64,000 bases of DNA from positions 310,001 to 374,000 of the forward strand of contig JBMHDL010000006.1 of NCBI GenBank assembly GCA_049889415.1, given 5' to 3'. The stretch's first letter is position 1. Each line of letters starts with the position of its first letter. Positions 36,804-46,065 of the stretch are shown here, piece by piece. The notes beneath the pieces were generated by a model. It did no database searches. It was not told the origin of the DNA and was given only the letters and a program-made list of their open reading frames with translations. Origin of the DNA: JAYQKL01 sp049889415. Its GTDB lineage: Bacteria > Pseudomonadota > Alphaproteobacteria > RS24. The position numbers and the translations under genes are program-made.

Positions 36804-37031
36804 GAAACCCGGTTTTGAGAGTTTTTACATAAAAATTATGCTGCCAATGTTTTTTGCCCCAGTGCCACCCCTGTGTTCCACCTTTTGTTTCACCCTCAAA
36901 ATTAGTGATAATAATGCAACATATGAATTTCCAGTCAAAACAGGACTTTACAGGGGTTTTAAAATATTGAAGATTGTTAACAGTAATTTGAAACTTGAGT
37001 TACTTATTTGTTTACACTTGGGGAGGGGCTT
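36804..37031. other. rplU to TonB-receptor intergenic remainder
   Basis: No gene is seen. The right half is A/T-rich and must contain the receptor promoter, but no clear -35/-10 pair stands out. A near-palindrome TTGTTAACAG is at 36974-36983. A GGGGAGGGGC ribosome site ends just before the receptor ATG. Confidence 0.4.
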
Positions 37032-39359
37032 ATGACGCTCAAATTTACCAAAAAAACGGGTATGGGAACCCTCATCGCATCATTGGCGATGACACCGGTT
37101 GCTCTTGCCAATGTTGACGAGATTGTCGTGACAGCGGCAAAACGTGAACAAACCCTGCAGGAAGTGCCGATTGCGGTGACTGTGACTTCTGCAGAAACCA
37201 TTGAACAGGCTCAGATTGTTGACCTGCTGGACCTGCAGACGGTTGTTCCGTCCCTGCGGATTTCACAGCTGCAGTCCTCCGCCAACACCAACTTCATCAT
37301 TCGTGGTTTTGGTAACGGCGCCAACAATCCTGGTATCGAGCCTTCCGTCGGTGTTTATATTGACGGCATCTACCGCTCACGCTCCGGCGCTTCTCTGGCT
37401 GACCTGCCGACGGTTGAGCGCGTTGAAGTTCTGCGTGGACCGCAATCCACGCTGTTCGGCAAAAACGCCTCCGCCGGTGTCATCAGCATCACCACCGCAC
37501 TGCCGGATGACGAGTTCAACGGCATGGTTGAGGCCAATTTCGGCAATTACGGCAACACAATCATCAAGGGTACCGTTTCCGGTCCAATCAGTGACTCGAC
37601 AGCCTTCCGCCTCACCGGCAGCGTCAATGAAAATGACGGGTACTACACAAACATCACCAATGGTGAAAAACTGAATGAGCGTAACCGCATGCAACTTCGT
37701 GGTCAGTTGCTGTCTGAACTCAGTGACAGCACAACCCTGCGCATCATTGCCGACTACAACTCAACCGATGAGAAATGCTGCGGCGCTTCCATGCTGCAGT
37801 CCGGTGCCGCAACGGCCGGCCTCAATATGATTGGTGCCGCATTCCGGACACCGCTGGGTCTGGATACCCCGACCCCACCGGTGGGTGATGGTGTCCGTGA
37901 AATCGCCCTGTCGCGTAACCCGACCAATGAGTTGGAAGGCAAGGGTATTTCCGCCCAGTTTGACGTTGATCTGGATGGCATGGATTTCGTTTCCATCACC
38001 TCCTACCGTGAGCAGGTCGTGAATTCCGAAACCGACGGTGACTTCAACATCGCCGATGCGCTTGGCCGCAATGAAATCCTCGACAAATATGAAACCTTCA
38101 CCCAGGAATTCCGTCTGTCATCCGACAATGACAGCGATCTGCAATGGATGGTCGGGGGTTACTATTTTGATGAGGATGTAAAGCACTTCCGTGATGTCAC
38201 TTATGGCCCGGCCATGAACCCATATGTGAATGCTTTGTTGCAAGGGGCAGCCGGTATTAACATGACACAACTGGCAGGTGCTTTGGCTCTTGCGGGTATC
38301 CCGGCTGATCCAAATACCTGGTATCAAACCGGTCAGGGTCTGATTGGTGAAAATTTCACTATGCAGAACGAAGCTATTTCCCTTTTCGGTACGGTTGATT
38401 ATCAGATCACCGATGCTCTGGGTGTTTCCCTTGGCCTGAACTACACGGAAGATGAAAAAGTCGTGGTTGCTGATGTGGATATTGATGATCCCTTCGGCTC
38501 CCTGCCTTTGGCAGCTGTGAACCCGGCTCTGGCTGCATTGCAGTTCTTCCCGCCATTTACTGATTATCCAAACGCCAATGAAACCGGTGTGTTTGAGTCA
38601 GATGATGTCACCCACAGCCTGCGCTTCACTTATGAGCTGGATGATTCTACCAGCATTTATGTGAGCCATTCAACCGGCTTCAAGGCGACCTCGGTCAACA
38701 TGTCGGTGGATGCGCGGACCGTTCGTTCGGCCAAGCCGGAAGAAGCCCAGAACATTGAAATCGGTCTGAAGAAATCCTTGGATAACGGTTTTATCAATGT
38801 AGCTTTGTTTGAGCAGGAAATTGATGGCTTCCAGTCCAATCTGTTCACCGGCACAGGCTTTGCCCTGATCAATGCCGGTCTGCAGGTGCACACAGGTGCC
38901 GAGATTGACGCCGCTTATGCGCTCAGTGAGAACCTGACCGTGACGGCCTCCGCCACCTATATCGACCCGGAATATGAAACCTATAATGCCGTTCCGGATC
39001 TGACCGGTCAGGCCCCGGCCGGTGTCAGTGAACTGAGTGCCAATATTGGCGCGGTTTACGCCTATGAAATGGGCAATGACAAGGAAGCCTATTTCCGCAT
39101 CGAGTACATGCACGAGGATGATGTGCAGGTCGTCGACAATGTCGCCGCCAGCATCGCCAGCCGTGAGGTTAATCTCGTCAATGCTAGCTATGGCGTCGAG
39201 AACACCAAATATGGCTGGGAGATCCGTGCCTGGGTCCGTAACCTGACCGATGATGAGTTCCTGATTTCCGCCTTCCCGACGACGGCGCAAGCAGGCAGCT
39301 TCTCAGGTTATGTCAGTGCGCCGCGTACTTACGGCATTGCCATCCGCCAGAACTTCTAA
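37032..39359 (+). CDS. TonB-dependent outer membrane receptor
   Basis: A 775-residue outer membrane transporter. The signal peptide is residues 1-26 or so (ending ALA), followed immediately by a TonB box DEIVVTA, a plug domain with RGFGNGANNPGIEPSVGVYIDG and LRGPQSTLFGKNASAG, then a 22-strand-type barrel ending in IRQNF with the terminal phenylalanine needed for BAM. The start at 37032 follows GGGGAGGGGC. No FecA-type signalling extension or neighbouring sigma factor is seen, so the ligand is unknown. It may import a ligand for the catabolic genes to the right; this is not shown. Confidence 0.9.
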   Translation: MTLKFTKKTGMGTLIASLAMTPVALANVDEIVVTAAKREQTLQEVPIAVTVTSAETIEQAQIVDLLDLQTVVPSLRISQLQSSANTNFIIRGFGNGANNPGIEPSVGVYIDGIYRSRSGASLADLPTVERVEVLRGPQSTLFGKNASAGVISITTALPDDEFNGMVEANFGNYGNTIIKGTVSGPISDSTAFRLTGSVNENDGYYTNITNGEKLNERNRMQLRGQLLSELSDSTTLRIIADYNSTDEKCCGASMLQSGAATAGLNMIGAAFRTPLGLDTPTPPVGDGVREIALSRNPTNELEGKGISAQFDVDLDGMDFVSITSYREQVVNSETDGDFNIADALGRNEILDKYETFTQEFRLSSDNDSDLQWMVGGYYFDEDVKHFRDVTYGPAMNPYVNALLQGAAGINMTQLAGALALAGIPADPNTWYQTGQGLIGENFTMQNEAISLFGTVDYQITDALGVSLGLNYTEDEKVVVADVDIDDPFGSLPLAAVNPALAALQFFPPFTDYPNANETGVFESDDVTHSLRFTYELDDSTSIYVSHSTGFKATSVNMSVDARTVRSAKPEEAQNIEIGLKKSLDNGFINVALFEQEIDGFQSNLFTGTGFALINAGLQVHTGAEIDAAYALSENLTVTASATYIDPEYETYNAVPDLTGQAPAGVSELSANIGAVYAYEMGNDKEAYFRIEYMHEDDVQVVDNVAASIASREVNLVNASYGVENTKYGWEIRAWVRNLTDDEFLISAFPTTAQAGSFSGYVSAPRTYGIAIRQNF

Positions 39360-39382
39360 GTCTGACGGACATTAAACAACAA

Positions 39383-39410
39383 AGAGCGGGGCGTGCCCCG
39401 CTCTTTTTTT
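39383..39410 (+). terminator. Rho-independent terminator after the TonB receptor
   Basis: AGAGCGGGG pairs with CCCCGCTCT across a CGTG loop, followed by a run of T. It lies 23 bases after the stop and marks the receptor as a single-gene transcript. Confidence 0.88.
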
Positions 39411-39426
39411 ATGGGGTTTTTGAATA

Positions 39427-39855
39427 TCAGCGCAGCTCAAAATGCACGAGATCACGGAAATTCTCATCACGCACATGGCCGTCCGCGTTCCAGTCACCGC
39501 CCCAGACCAGATCATGCTTGATGCGCCCATCGCGTTTCATCATGACGGCAATGCCGCGGACCAGACCCCCCATATAGGCAAAGGCCTCCCGGTCTTCCCA
39601 ATCCACACCGCCTTTTGCCAGCGGGCTGTAAGGGGCGATGTCGGCTGCCATGGACGGGGTCTGGTTGTGGCGGCTTAATGGATACCGCAATCGGCTTAAA
39701 CCTTCATCCTGTAGCCTGTTTTGTGTCGCTTCATCACGGTGGCCGGCCAGAATGGTGATGTCCATATGGCTGATGACGGTTTCCAAAATCGCCCGCAGGT
39801 CGGTATGACAGCTTTTCAGCTGTTTCAGGGAAGCTGTTCCGAAGCGATAGGGCAT
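39427..39855 (-). CDS. M15-type D,D-/L,D-peptidase-like protein
   Basis: A 142-residue protein resembling the M15 zinc peptidases used by phage endolysins (L-alanyl-D-glutamate peptidase type). SRHNQTPSMAADI holds the first zinc His and Asp, and LVHFELR near the C-terminus holds the last His. There is no signal peptide, so export would need a holin or another route. No phage genes are nearby. It faces the receptor gene convergently and is followed by dgkA upstream in the same direction. Confidence 0.72.
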   Translation of the reverse strand: MPYRFGTASLKQLKSCHTDLRAILETVISHMDITILAGHRDEATQNRLQDEGLSRLRYPLSRHNQTPSMAADIAPYSPLAKGGVDWEDREAFAYMGGLVRGIAVMMKRDGRIKHDLVWGGDWNADGHVRDENFRDLVHFELR

Positions 39856-39914
39856 GGCGTCTCCTGTCAGGGGTGGACAGGCAGTATATCAGCCGGCTTA
39901 ATCAAGGGGACAGT

Positions 39915-40316
39915 TTATAAAATATTGAAATAATTCAGCAGCACCAGCCCATAGACCATGGCGACCAGACACATGGCCAGCATGACGGCGGCGGATCCGT
40001 AATCCTTGGCCCGTTTGGACAGGCCGTGTTTTTCCAGTGAGATGCGGTCAACCGCCGCCTCAACACTGGAATTGAGCAGTTCAATGATGAACACCAGAAC
40101 AACGCTGAAAATCATCAGTATTTTCTCAATCAAGGTCACGGGCAGCAGCACCGCCAAGGGCACCAGCAGGCAGGCGGCAATGAATTCCTGCCGGATGGCG
40201 CTTTCCTCTCTCCAGGCGAATTGGAAACCTGACAGGCTGTTCAGCAGGGCAAACCAGGCGCGCTTGATGCCGGTATTTCCCTTATGCGGATTGTCAGAGA
40301 ATTTATACTCATCCAT
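39915..40316 (-). CDS. dgkA: Diacylglycerol kinase, membrane type
   Basis: A 133-residue membrane enzyme with three hydrophobic spans. The conserved FAWREESAIRQE (about residues 33-44) and IELLNSSVEAAVDRIS blocks are both present, including the catalytic glutamates. It phosphorylates diacylglycerol to phosphatidate for lipid recycling. The ATG at 40316 gives the normal N-terminus; a 13-residue extension to 40355 is possible but atypical. Confidence 0.92.
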   Translation of the reverse strand: MDEYKFSDNPHKGNTGIKRAWFALLNSLSGFQFAWREESAIRQEFIAACLLVPLAVLLPVTLIEKILMIFSVVLVFIIELLNSSVEAAVDRISLEKHGLSKRAKDYGSAAVMLAMCLVAMVYGLVLLNYFNIL

Positions 40317-40440
40317 GCTACGCCCCTTACTGATTTGCCCGGATTTTAAAAACACACTGTCCTTTTGTCTATCGACATTTTTTCCATAAGCCTATCTAAT
40401 GCCTATCGGTAAATTTGGTTGAAGTCAGTTGGAGGTCGAT

Positions 40441-41109
40441 ATGAAAGTCAGTCAAGCGGTCGGTGAAAGAAGGTCCATTCGTCAATTTCTCGACAAACCC
40501 GTGCCGGAGGATCTGCTGCACAATTTGCTGGAAAAAGCGAGCCGGTCTCCTTCGGGAGGCAATCTGCAGCCCTGGTATATTCACGCTGTGACCGGCGACA
40601 GCCTGACCCGACTGAAAGACGTGATGGACAAGGCGATTGAGGCCAACCCCAATGGCGAAGGCGGTGAGTATAATTTTTATCCCGATCCGATGCCTGAGAA
40701 ATACCAAGCACGCAATTTCAAATCCGCCGGCGACATGTATGACCTTTTGGGCATTTCGCGTGATGAGGAATTGATGCGCGCTGCCGTCAAAGCCCGCAAC
40801 TGGGAGTTTTTCGGAGCCCCGGTCGGGCTGTTTTTCTCACTCGACAATATTATGGCATCAAACCAATGGGCGCATATCGGCATGTATATGCAGACGCTGG
40901 CCTTGCTTGCGGTTGAACATGGTCTTGGCACCTGCATGCAGGAAGCATGGGCGATATACACCCCGACCATCCGCTCTTTCCTTGACCTTCCGGATAATCG
41001 GCTGTTTTACTGTGGTATGGCTCTGGGGTATGTCGATCCAGACGCTCCGGTTAATACCTTGGTCACGGAGCGTGAGCCATTGGAGAATTTCGTCACCTTT
41101 ATGAAGTGA
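40441..41109 (+). CDS. Nitroreductase-family FMN oxidoreductase
   Basis: A 222-residue nitroreductase-fold protein. The FMN-binding RRSIRQFLDKPVPEDLL is at about residues 11-27, SRSPSGGNLQPWYIHAV at about 37-53, and GLGTCMQEAW at about 161-170. TTGGAGGTCGAT precedes the ATG at 40441. The substrate is unknown; members reduce nitroaromatics, quinones or enones, or cleave flavin-like rings. It lies 4 bases before a GntR gene, and opens module 1. Confidence 0.86.
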   Translation: MKVSQAVGERRSIRQFLDKPVPEDLLHNLLEKASRSPSGGNLQPWYIHAVTGDSLTRLKDVMDKAIEANPNGEGGEYNFYPDPMPEKYQARNFKSAGDMYDLLGISRDEELMRAAVKARNWEFFGAPVGLFFSLDNIMASNQWAHIGMYMQTLALLAVEHGLGTCMQEAWAIYTPTIRSFLDLPDNRLFYCGMALGYVDPDAPVNTLVTEREPLENFVTFMK

Positions 41110-41113
41110 GATT

Positions 41114-41764
41114 ATGTCAGCAGCCTCCGAACGCGCCTATACCCTGATCCGTGAAGCCATTGTTGATGGCCGCCTGGATACAGGTCGCAAGCTGAATGAG
41201 GAGGAGCTTGTCAAAATCTGCTCGGTGAGCCGTACCCCGGTGCGCGACGCCTTGAAAAAACTCGCCTATGAAGGCTATATCATTATCCGCAAAAATCAGG
41301 GTGCCTGGGTCAAAACCTGGTCTGAACTTGAGGTCAGGGAGGTGTTCAACGCCCGTGTGGTCATGGAGGGCTACATTATTGGTCTGGCTGCCGAAAAGGC
41401 CTCAACAAGCGCAGTTAAAACCCTCGGTGCGCTGGTTGATGACTTTGAGGAGCTGGTGGCGCAGCAGCCCGCTCTGGATGAACTGGTTCCGTTGTTTCTG
41501 GACAATAATCAGAAATTCCATGAATTGATTTATGACATTGCCGATAATCCCAGGCTCAGTGATATTATGCGGGCCGTTTCGCCTTTACCGGTGGTTTACC
41601 AGACCGCAAATACTTATGATGTCCAACGCATCAAGCAATCCAATCTGGATCACCGGCGTATGGTCTCTTCCATTGCCGCCAAGGACAAAAAATGGGCTCA
41701 GGTCATCATGGAAGGCCATATTCACGCCGCAGCGGCAGCCTATAACAAGATTTTCAACAAATAA
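41114..41764 (+). CDS. GntR-family transcriptional regulator, FCD (FadR) subfamily
   Basis: A 216-residue regulator. The winged helix-turn-helix is at about residues 8-70 (LNEEELVKICSVSRTPVRDALKKL), and the all-helical FCD ligand domain follows with putative metal-binding residues (EVFNARVVMEGYI; LFLDNNQKFHELIYDIADN). It is 4 bases after the nitroreductase gene and 58 before the CoA-transferase operon. The perfect palindrome TTGTATACAA in that gap matches the FadR-subfamily operator style. It probably controls module 1. Confidence 0.88.
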   Translation: MSAASERAYTLIREAIVDGRLDTGRKLNEEELVKICSVSRTPVRDALKKLAYEGYIIIRKNQGAWVKTWSELEVREVFNARVVMEGYIIGLAAEKASTSAVKTLGALVDDFEELVAQQPALDELVPLFLDNNQKFHELIYDIADNPRLSDIMRAVSPLPVVYQTANTYDVQRIKQSNLDHRRMVSSIAAKDKKWAQVIMEGHIHAAAAAYNKIFNK

Positions 41765-41811
41765 GTCAAAAACCCTCTTGATATGAGGTGGCAGCGTGAT
41801 ACTTATATAAA

Positions 41812-41821
41812 TTGTATACAA
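41812..41821. promoter_or_regulatory. Candidate operator for the FCD-type GntR regulator
   Basis: TTGTATACAA is a perfect 10-base palindrome that fits the TNGT-N-ACNA operator style of the FadR subfamily. It overlaps an A/T-rich -10-like stretch (TTATATAAAT) and ends one base before the CoA-transferase ATG at 41823. Confidence 0.6.
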
Positions 41822-41822
41822 A

Positions 41823-43019
41823 ATGAGCCTGGCTATGAAAAAACCATTAGAAAACGTACGTATTATTGATCTGACACACATGCTTTCCGGACCTTATGGC
41901 GCCATGATTTTGGCGGATTTGGGTGCGGATACTGTCAAAGTGGAGCCTCCTGTGAAAGGTGAAGGTACGCGCCGCCTGCTGGAAAAGGACCCGAATAATT
42001 CGATCAAGGGCATGGGCGCTTATTTTTTCACCCTTAACCGGAACAAGCGAAGTGTAGAGCTTGATTTGAAGTCCGAGGACGGGTTGGCCAAATTTTATGA
42101 ACTGGTTTCAGCGGCTGATGTCGTCATCAATAATTTTTCCGCCGGTGTAACTAAGAAACTGGGTATTGATTTCGATACCTTGTCACAACACAATCCCGGA
42201 ATCATCACCTGTACGGTAACGGGGTTTGGTGAAAGCGGTCCGGCCTATCAACGCCCTGCTTTTGACCAAATTGCGCAAGCTTTGGGTGGCGGTATGTCGA
42301 TCACCGGCAAAAACGAAGATGATGTGCTACGCGCCGGAATTCCGATCGGGGATCTGGGCGGCGGCATGTTCGCTGTCATGGGCATTCTTGCCGCCTTGAA
42401 TGCCCGAACCGTCACCGGTCGCGGCCAGCATGTCGACATTTCCATGTTGGACTGCCAGGTCAGCATGCTCAACTATATGGCGACCATGTACTCCATGTCC
42501 GGTTTTGAACCAAAGCCTCTGGGCAATTCCCATTTCGTCCATGTCCCTTACAACACCTTCAAGACGGCCGATGATTTGATTGTCATTGCCGTGATCGGCG
42601 ATACATTCTGGGGGCCGTTGGTGGAATTGCTGGATGATGACGTGTTGCGTGACAGCCAATATGACCATGCACCCGAACGTCTTGAGGCTAAGGCGTTCAT
42701 CGAAGAACGGATCAATGCCGTTACTGCTACCAAGCCGGCCAAATTCTGGATCGAAAAATTGGAGGCCGCCCGCATTCCATGTGCGCGGGTCAACAGTGTC
42801 GCACAGGCCCTGCGTGACCCGCAGATTGTCGCGCGCGATATGGTCGTTGAACTTCACCACCCGGAGGGCGGGTCAGCCAATGTGCCGGGCAATCCAATCA
42901 AGCTGTCAGATACAGACGGTGCCTATTATACGCCACCGCCGCTTTTAGGGGCGCATACGCAGGAGGTCTGGAAAGACTGGCTCGGTAAAGATTTAGAAGA
43001 AGAAAAAACAGGAAGTTAA
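41823..43019 (+). CDS. Class III CoA-transferase (CaiB/BaiF family), module 1
   Basis: A 398-residue class III CoA-transferase. VRIIDLTHMLSGPYGAMILADLGADTVKVEPP is the N-terminal block, LNRNKRSVELDLKSEDG follows, and the aspartate that forms the acyl-anhydride with CoA is in IPIGDLGGGMFAVMG (about residue 178). It moves CoA from a donor thioester onto an unknown carboxylic acid. No Shine-Dalgarno sequence is visible before the ATG at 41823; the second ATG at 41835 is also poorly placed, so the mRNA may be leaderless. First gene of a five-gene operon. Confidence 0.88.
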   Translation: MSLAMKKPLENVRIIDLTHMLSGPYGAMILADLGADTVKVEPPVKGEGTRRLLEKDPNNSIKGMGAYFFTLNRNKRSVELDLKSEDGLAKFYELVSAADVVINNFSAGVTKKLGIDFDTLSQHNPGIITCTVTGFGESGPAYQRPAFDQIAQALGGGMSITGKNEDDVLRAGIPIGDLGGGMFAVMGILAALNARTVTGRGQHVDISMLDCQVSMLNYMATMYSMSGFEPKPLGNSHFVHVPYNTFKTADDLIVIAVIGDTFWGPLVELLDDDVLRDSQYDHAPERLEAKAFIEERINAVTATKPAKFWIEKLEAARIPCARVNSVAQALRDPQIVARDMVVELHHPEGGSANVPGNPIKLSDTDGAYYTPPPLLGAHTQEVWKDWLGKDLEEEKTGS

Positions 43020-43033
43020 AACCGGAGGTCATG

Positions 43034-43948
43034 ATGACACAGGAAAATTTTGTATTTGTGAATGAGGTGGGACCACGAGATGGTCTGCAGAACCAGGCCG
43101 TCCAGGTGGAACCAGAAAACCGTATTGCCTTGATTGACAAATTGTTAAGCGCCGGAGTGCCGGGGGTTGAGGCGGCGAGTTTTGTGAATCCAAAAGCGGT
43201 GCCGCGTATGGCGGGTGCAGATGAAATTGTCAAAGGCCTCGCCGGACGCGATGAGCTGGTCAGTGTGCTTGTGCCCAACCTGCGCGGTTATGAACTGGCA
43301 AAAGCGGCTGGCGCGAAAGTCATAAATGTGGTGCCGGCGGCATCGGATACGATGAACCGCAAAAACATCAATATGAGCCTTGAAGAAACGCTCGAGCAAT
43401 CCTGCGCCATTTTACGTCATGCCAAAGAGGACGGGTTGACCGGTCAGGCTTATATTGCCACCGCCATTGAGTGCCCCTTTGAGGGTTTGACCGATGTGGA
43501 GACGGTTGTCACGATGGCGCGTCAGCTTATTGATGACGGGGCGCAGGAAATCATCATTGCGGACACCATTGGTGCCGCCAATCCCGGGCAGGTGAAAACC
43601 CTGTTCACTCGCCTTGCGGAGGCGTTTGACATCTCCCGTATTTCAGCACATTTCCATGATACGCGGGCGATGGGCCTGGCCAATGCGTTTGCGGCGCTGG
43701 AATGCGGTGTCCGGAAATTTGACGCCTCGATTGGCGGTCTGGGGGGATGCCCGTTTGCACCGGGGGCGGCCGGCAATATGGCGACTGAGGATCTTGTCTC
43801 CATGTTGCATCAGATGGGCTATGAGACGGGCATAGATGAAGCGCGTTTGCTGGAAGCATCAGCTTTTGCCGGTGACTTGACCGGCCTGTGTGTCGGTGGG
43901 CGCATGTCGAACTGGTTTAAGTCTCGACAAAAAACTACGGATAGTTAA
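43034..43948 (+). CDS. Hydroxymethylglutaryl-CoA lyase-like enzyme
   Basis: A 304-residue DRE-TIM metallolyase of the HMG-CoA lyase family. NEVGPRDGLQNQ holds the catalytic Arg and metal-binding Asp, AHFHDTRAMGLAN supplies the two metal histidines, and GGLGGCPFAPGAAGN holds the catalytic cysteine and metal Asn. All key residues are present. It cleaves 3-hydroxy-3-alkyl acyl-CoAs to acetyl-CoA and a keto acid. Its operon partners suggest a substrate other than leucine-derived HMG-CoA. The second of two ATGs was chosen because GGAGG is 5 bases from it. Confidence 0.87.
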   Translation: MTQENFVFVNEVGPRDGLQNQAVQVEPENRIALIDKLLSAGVPGVEAASFVNPKAVPRMAGADEIVKGLAGRDELVSVLVPNLRGYELAKAAGAKVINVVPAASDTMNRKNINMSLEETLEQSCAILRHAKEDGLTGQAYIATAIECPFEGLTDVETVVTMARQLIDDGAQEIIIADTIGAANPGQVKTLFTRLAEAFDISRISAHFHDTRAMGLANAFAALECGVRKFDASIGGLGGCPFAPGAAGNMATEDLVSMLHQMGYETGIDEARLLEASAFAGDLTGLCVGGRMSNWFKSRQKTTDS

Positions 43949-43981
43949 GATTTAGAGGACGTTGGTCCTGAGGAGGTTTCG

Positions 43982-46054
43982 GTGAGTTATAGATTGGGAT
44001 GTGATGTTGGCGGAACATTTACGGATGTTTTGCTGATCAATACGGATACGGGGAATTTTTATACGGCAAAAGTTCCGTCAACGCCTGAGGACAGTTCCAT
44101 CGGTGTTTTGAACGGTATCATGAAAGCGTGTGACTTGGCCGGTGTCGAGCCGACTGAAATTGAGCAGCTGACGCATGGCACCACGGTGGCGACCAATGCG
44201 GTATTGACCGGCAAGGGTGCGAAGGTGGGGCTGATCACCACAATCGGGTACAGGCAAGTGTTGCAAATCGCACGTTCGTTTGTCCCCGGGGGTCTGGGAG
44301 GCTGGATTTTCTACCAGAAATCCCCGCCGCTTGCTCCGCTGGACTGTACTGTGGAGGTGCCAGAGCGCGTCGGCGCGGACGGTGCAATCGTCACCCCTCT
44401 GGATGAGGATGCCACCCGAAGTGAAATCCAGAAACTCAAAGGCAAAGATATTCAGGCGCTGACCATCAGCCTGATCAACAGTTTTGCCAATGATGCGCAT
44501 GAAGTACGGTTACGTGAACTTGTTCAAGAGGAAATGCCCGGCATTCCGGTCTCAATCTCCAGTGAGGTGATCCCTGAAATGCAGGAATATGAACGCACTG
44601 TTACCACTGTTGCCAACAGCTATGTGCGCCCCGAGGTGGAGAACTATATCTCCAACCTGCAAAGTGAACTGGACGACAAAATGGGCGGCGCCAAGCTGTC
44701 TATTCTGCGCTCCGATGGGGGGCTGTCTACGTCTGGTGCAGCCTCGGCATATCCAGTTAATCTGCTGATGTCCGGCCCTGCCGGTGGTGTTTCCGGTGCC
44801 ATCTGGGTCGGAGAACAGGCCGGTATCAACAACATTATCACATTCGATATGGGCGGCACGTCCACGGATGTGGCGCTGGTTGAAAACGGCAAAGCCCTTG
44901 TGCGCCGCGAGACGACCGTCGGCGACGTTACCGTGCGCGCCAGCTCGTTGGATGTGCGCACAGTCGGTGCTGGCGGAGGATCGATCGCCCATGTGCCCGA
45001 ATTGACCGGGGCGCTGCGTGTCGGCCCGGAATCAGCCGGAGCCGTGCCCGGTCCTGCGGCTTATAATAAAGGCGGGGAGAACCCGACAGTGACCGACGCC
45101 AATGTGGTGCTTGGCTATCTGCCGGCTTCGCAAAAACTCGGTGGGGACATGGAGATCCGTAAGGATTTGGCAGAAAAATCCATGCAGGTGATCGCCGATG
45201 CGCTGGGGCTGTCCATTCAGGAGGCTGCAGAGGGCATCATCAAGGTTGTTAATGAACGCATGTTCGGCGCGGTGCGTCTGGTCTCTGTTGAAAAAGGCTA
45301 TGACCCACGTGACTTCTCTTTGATGGCTTTCGGCGGTGCCGGCCCATTGCATGCCAGTGCTTTGGGCATGCTGACACAAGCCTGGCCGGTGATTGTTCCG
45401 CCGGGGCCGGGTATTTTATGTGCCTATGGGGATGCCACGACACGACTGCGCGGTGAAAACTCCAAAACCATCATCCTGAAAATGAGCAAGGCGAAGGCTG
45501 CTGACGTGCTGTCTGACCTCAAGGAACTTGATAAGACAGCACGGGAAGACATGCTCAGCGGCGAGGCCGGATCATCGGCTGAATTGTCCGATGCGGATTT
45601 GTCATCCGAGTTCCAGATTGATGTTCGTTATGCCGGCCAAGGTCTTGTCTTGACCGTGCCGGTTACGGCTGAAGAGCTTGAAAAAGGCGACTTGGACTCC
45701 CTGGCGACCCGATTTGACGACCTGCATGAGCAGCTTTTCACCTTCCGCCTCGACTCCGAAAAGGAGTTCGTTAATCTCAGAAGTGTGGTGGAAGGTCCGT
45801 CAGCGGACATTTCGCTGTCTGATACGGGTGCGGGGGACAGTTCCGTTGAGGCGGCTGTCGTTGATGATCATGAGATTTATTATGACGGTGCAACGCATGC
45901 TGCGAAAATCTACGACCGGGCTAAACTTTCGCCCGGACACAGTGTTGCCGGGCCTGCAGTGATCACCGAAATGGATTCAACAACGGTTATCCTGCCGGGC
46001 CTGAAGGCAGATGTTGACGACAAAGCCAATCTTTTAATCAAACCGAGCGCATAG
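43982..46054 (+). CDS. Hydantoinase/oxoprolinase A subunit (HyuA), module 1
   Basis: A 690-residue HyuA family protein. The N-terminal actin-like ATPase motif is LGCDVGGTFTDVLLI, with HGTTVATNAVLTGKGAKVGLITT, TFDMGGTSTDVAL (second phosphate loop, about residues 284-296) and FGGAGPLHASALGM. Such ATP-dependent enzymes open hydantoins or 5-oxoproline, or carboxylate ketones (acetophenone, acetone). The start is GTG at 43982 with AGGAGG 5 bases before it. It forms a heteromeric enzyme with the HyuB gene 11 bases downstream. Confidence 0.88.
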   Translation: MSYRLGCDVGGTFTDVLLINTDTGNFYTAKVPSTPEDSSIGVLNGIMKACDLAGVEPTEIEQLTHGTTVATNAVLTGKGAKVGLITTIGYRQVLQIARSFVPGGLGGWIFYQKSPPLAPLDCTVEVPERVGADGAIVTPLDEDATRSEIQKLKGKDIQALTISLINSFANDAHEVRLRELVQEEMPGIPVSISSEVIPEMQEYERTVTTVANSYVRPEVENYISNLQSELDDKMGGAKLSILRSDGGLSTSGAASAYPVNLLMSGPAGGVSGAIWVGEQAGINNIITFDMGGTSTDVALVENGKALVRRETTVGDVTVRASSLDVRTVGAGGGSIAHVPELTGALRVGPESAGAVPGPAAYNKGGENPTVTDANVVLGYLPASQKLGGDMEIRKDLAEKSMQVIADALGLSIQEAAEGIIKVVNERMFGAVRLVSVEKGYDPRDFSLMAFGGAGPLHASALGMLTQAWPVIVPPGPGILCAYGDATTRLRGENSKTIILKMSKAKAADVLSDLKELDKTAREDMLSGEAGSSAELSDADLSSEFQIDVRYAGQGLVLTVPVTAEELEKGDLDSLATRFDDLHEQLFTFRLDSEKEFVNLRSVVEGPSADISLSDTGAGDSSVEAAVVDDHEIYYDGATHAAKIYDRAKLSPGHSVAGPAVITEMDSTTVILPGLKADVDDKANLLIKPSA

Positions 46055-46065
46055 GAGAAATCATT

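Noticed and set aside
36974..36983. TTGTTAACAG before the first TonB receptor as a further GntR/FCD site
   Set aside because: Only partly palindromic, and its central bases differ from TTGTATACAA; a chance match in A/T-rich DNA is likely.
43948..43981. AGGAC/GTCCT mini-dyad before hyuA as a terminator
   Set aside because: The stem is only 5 bases with no T run, and it lies inside a tightly spaced operon.
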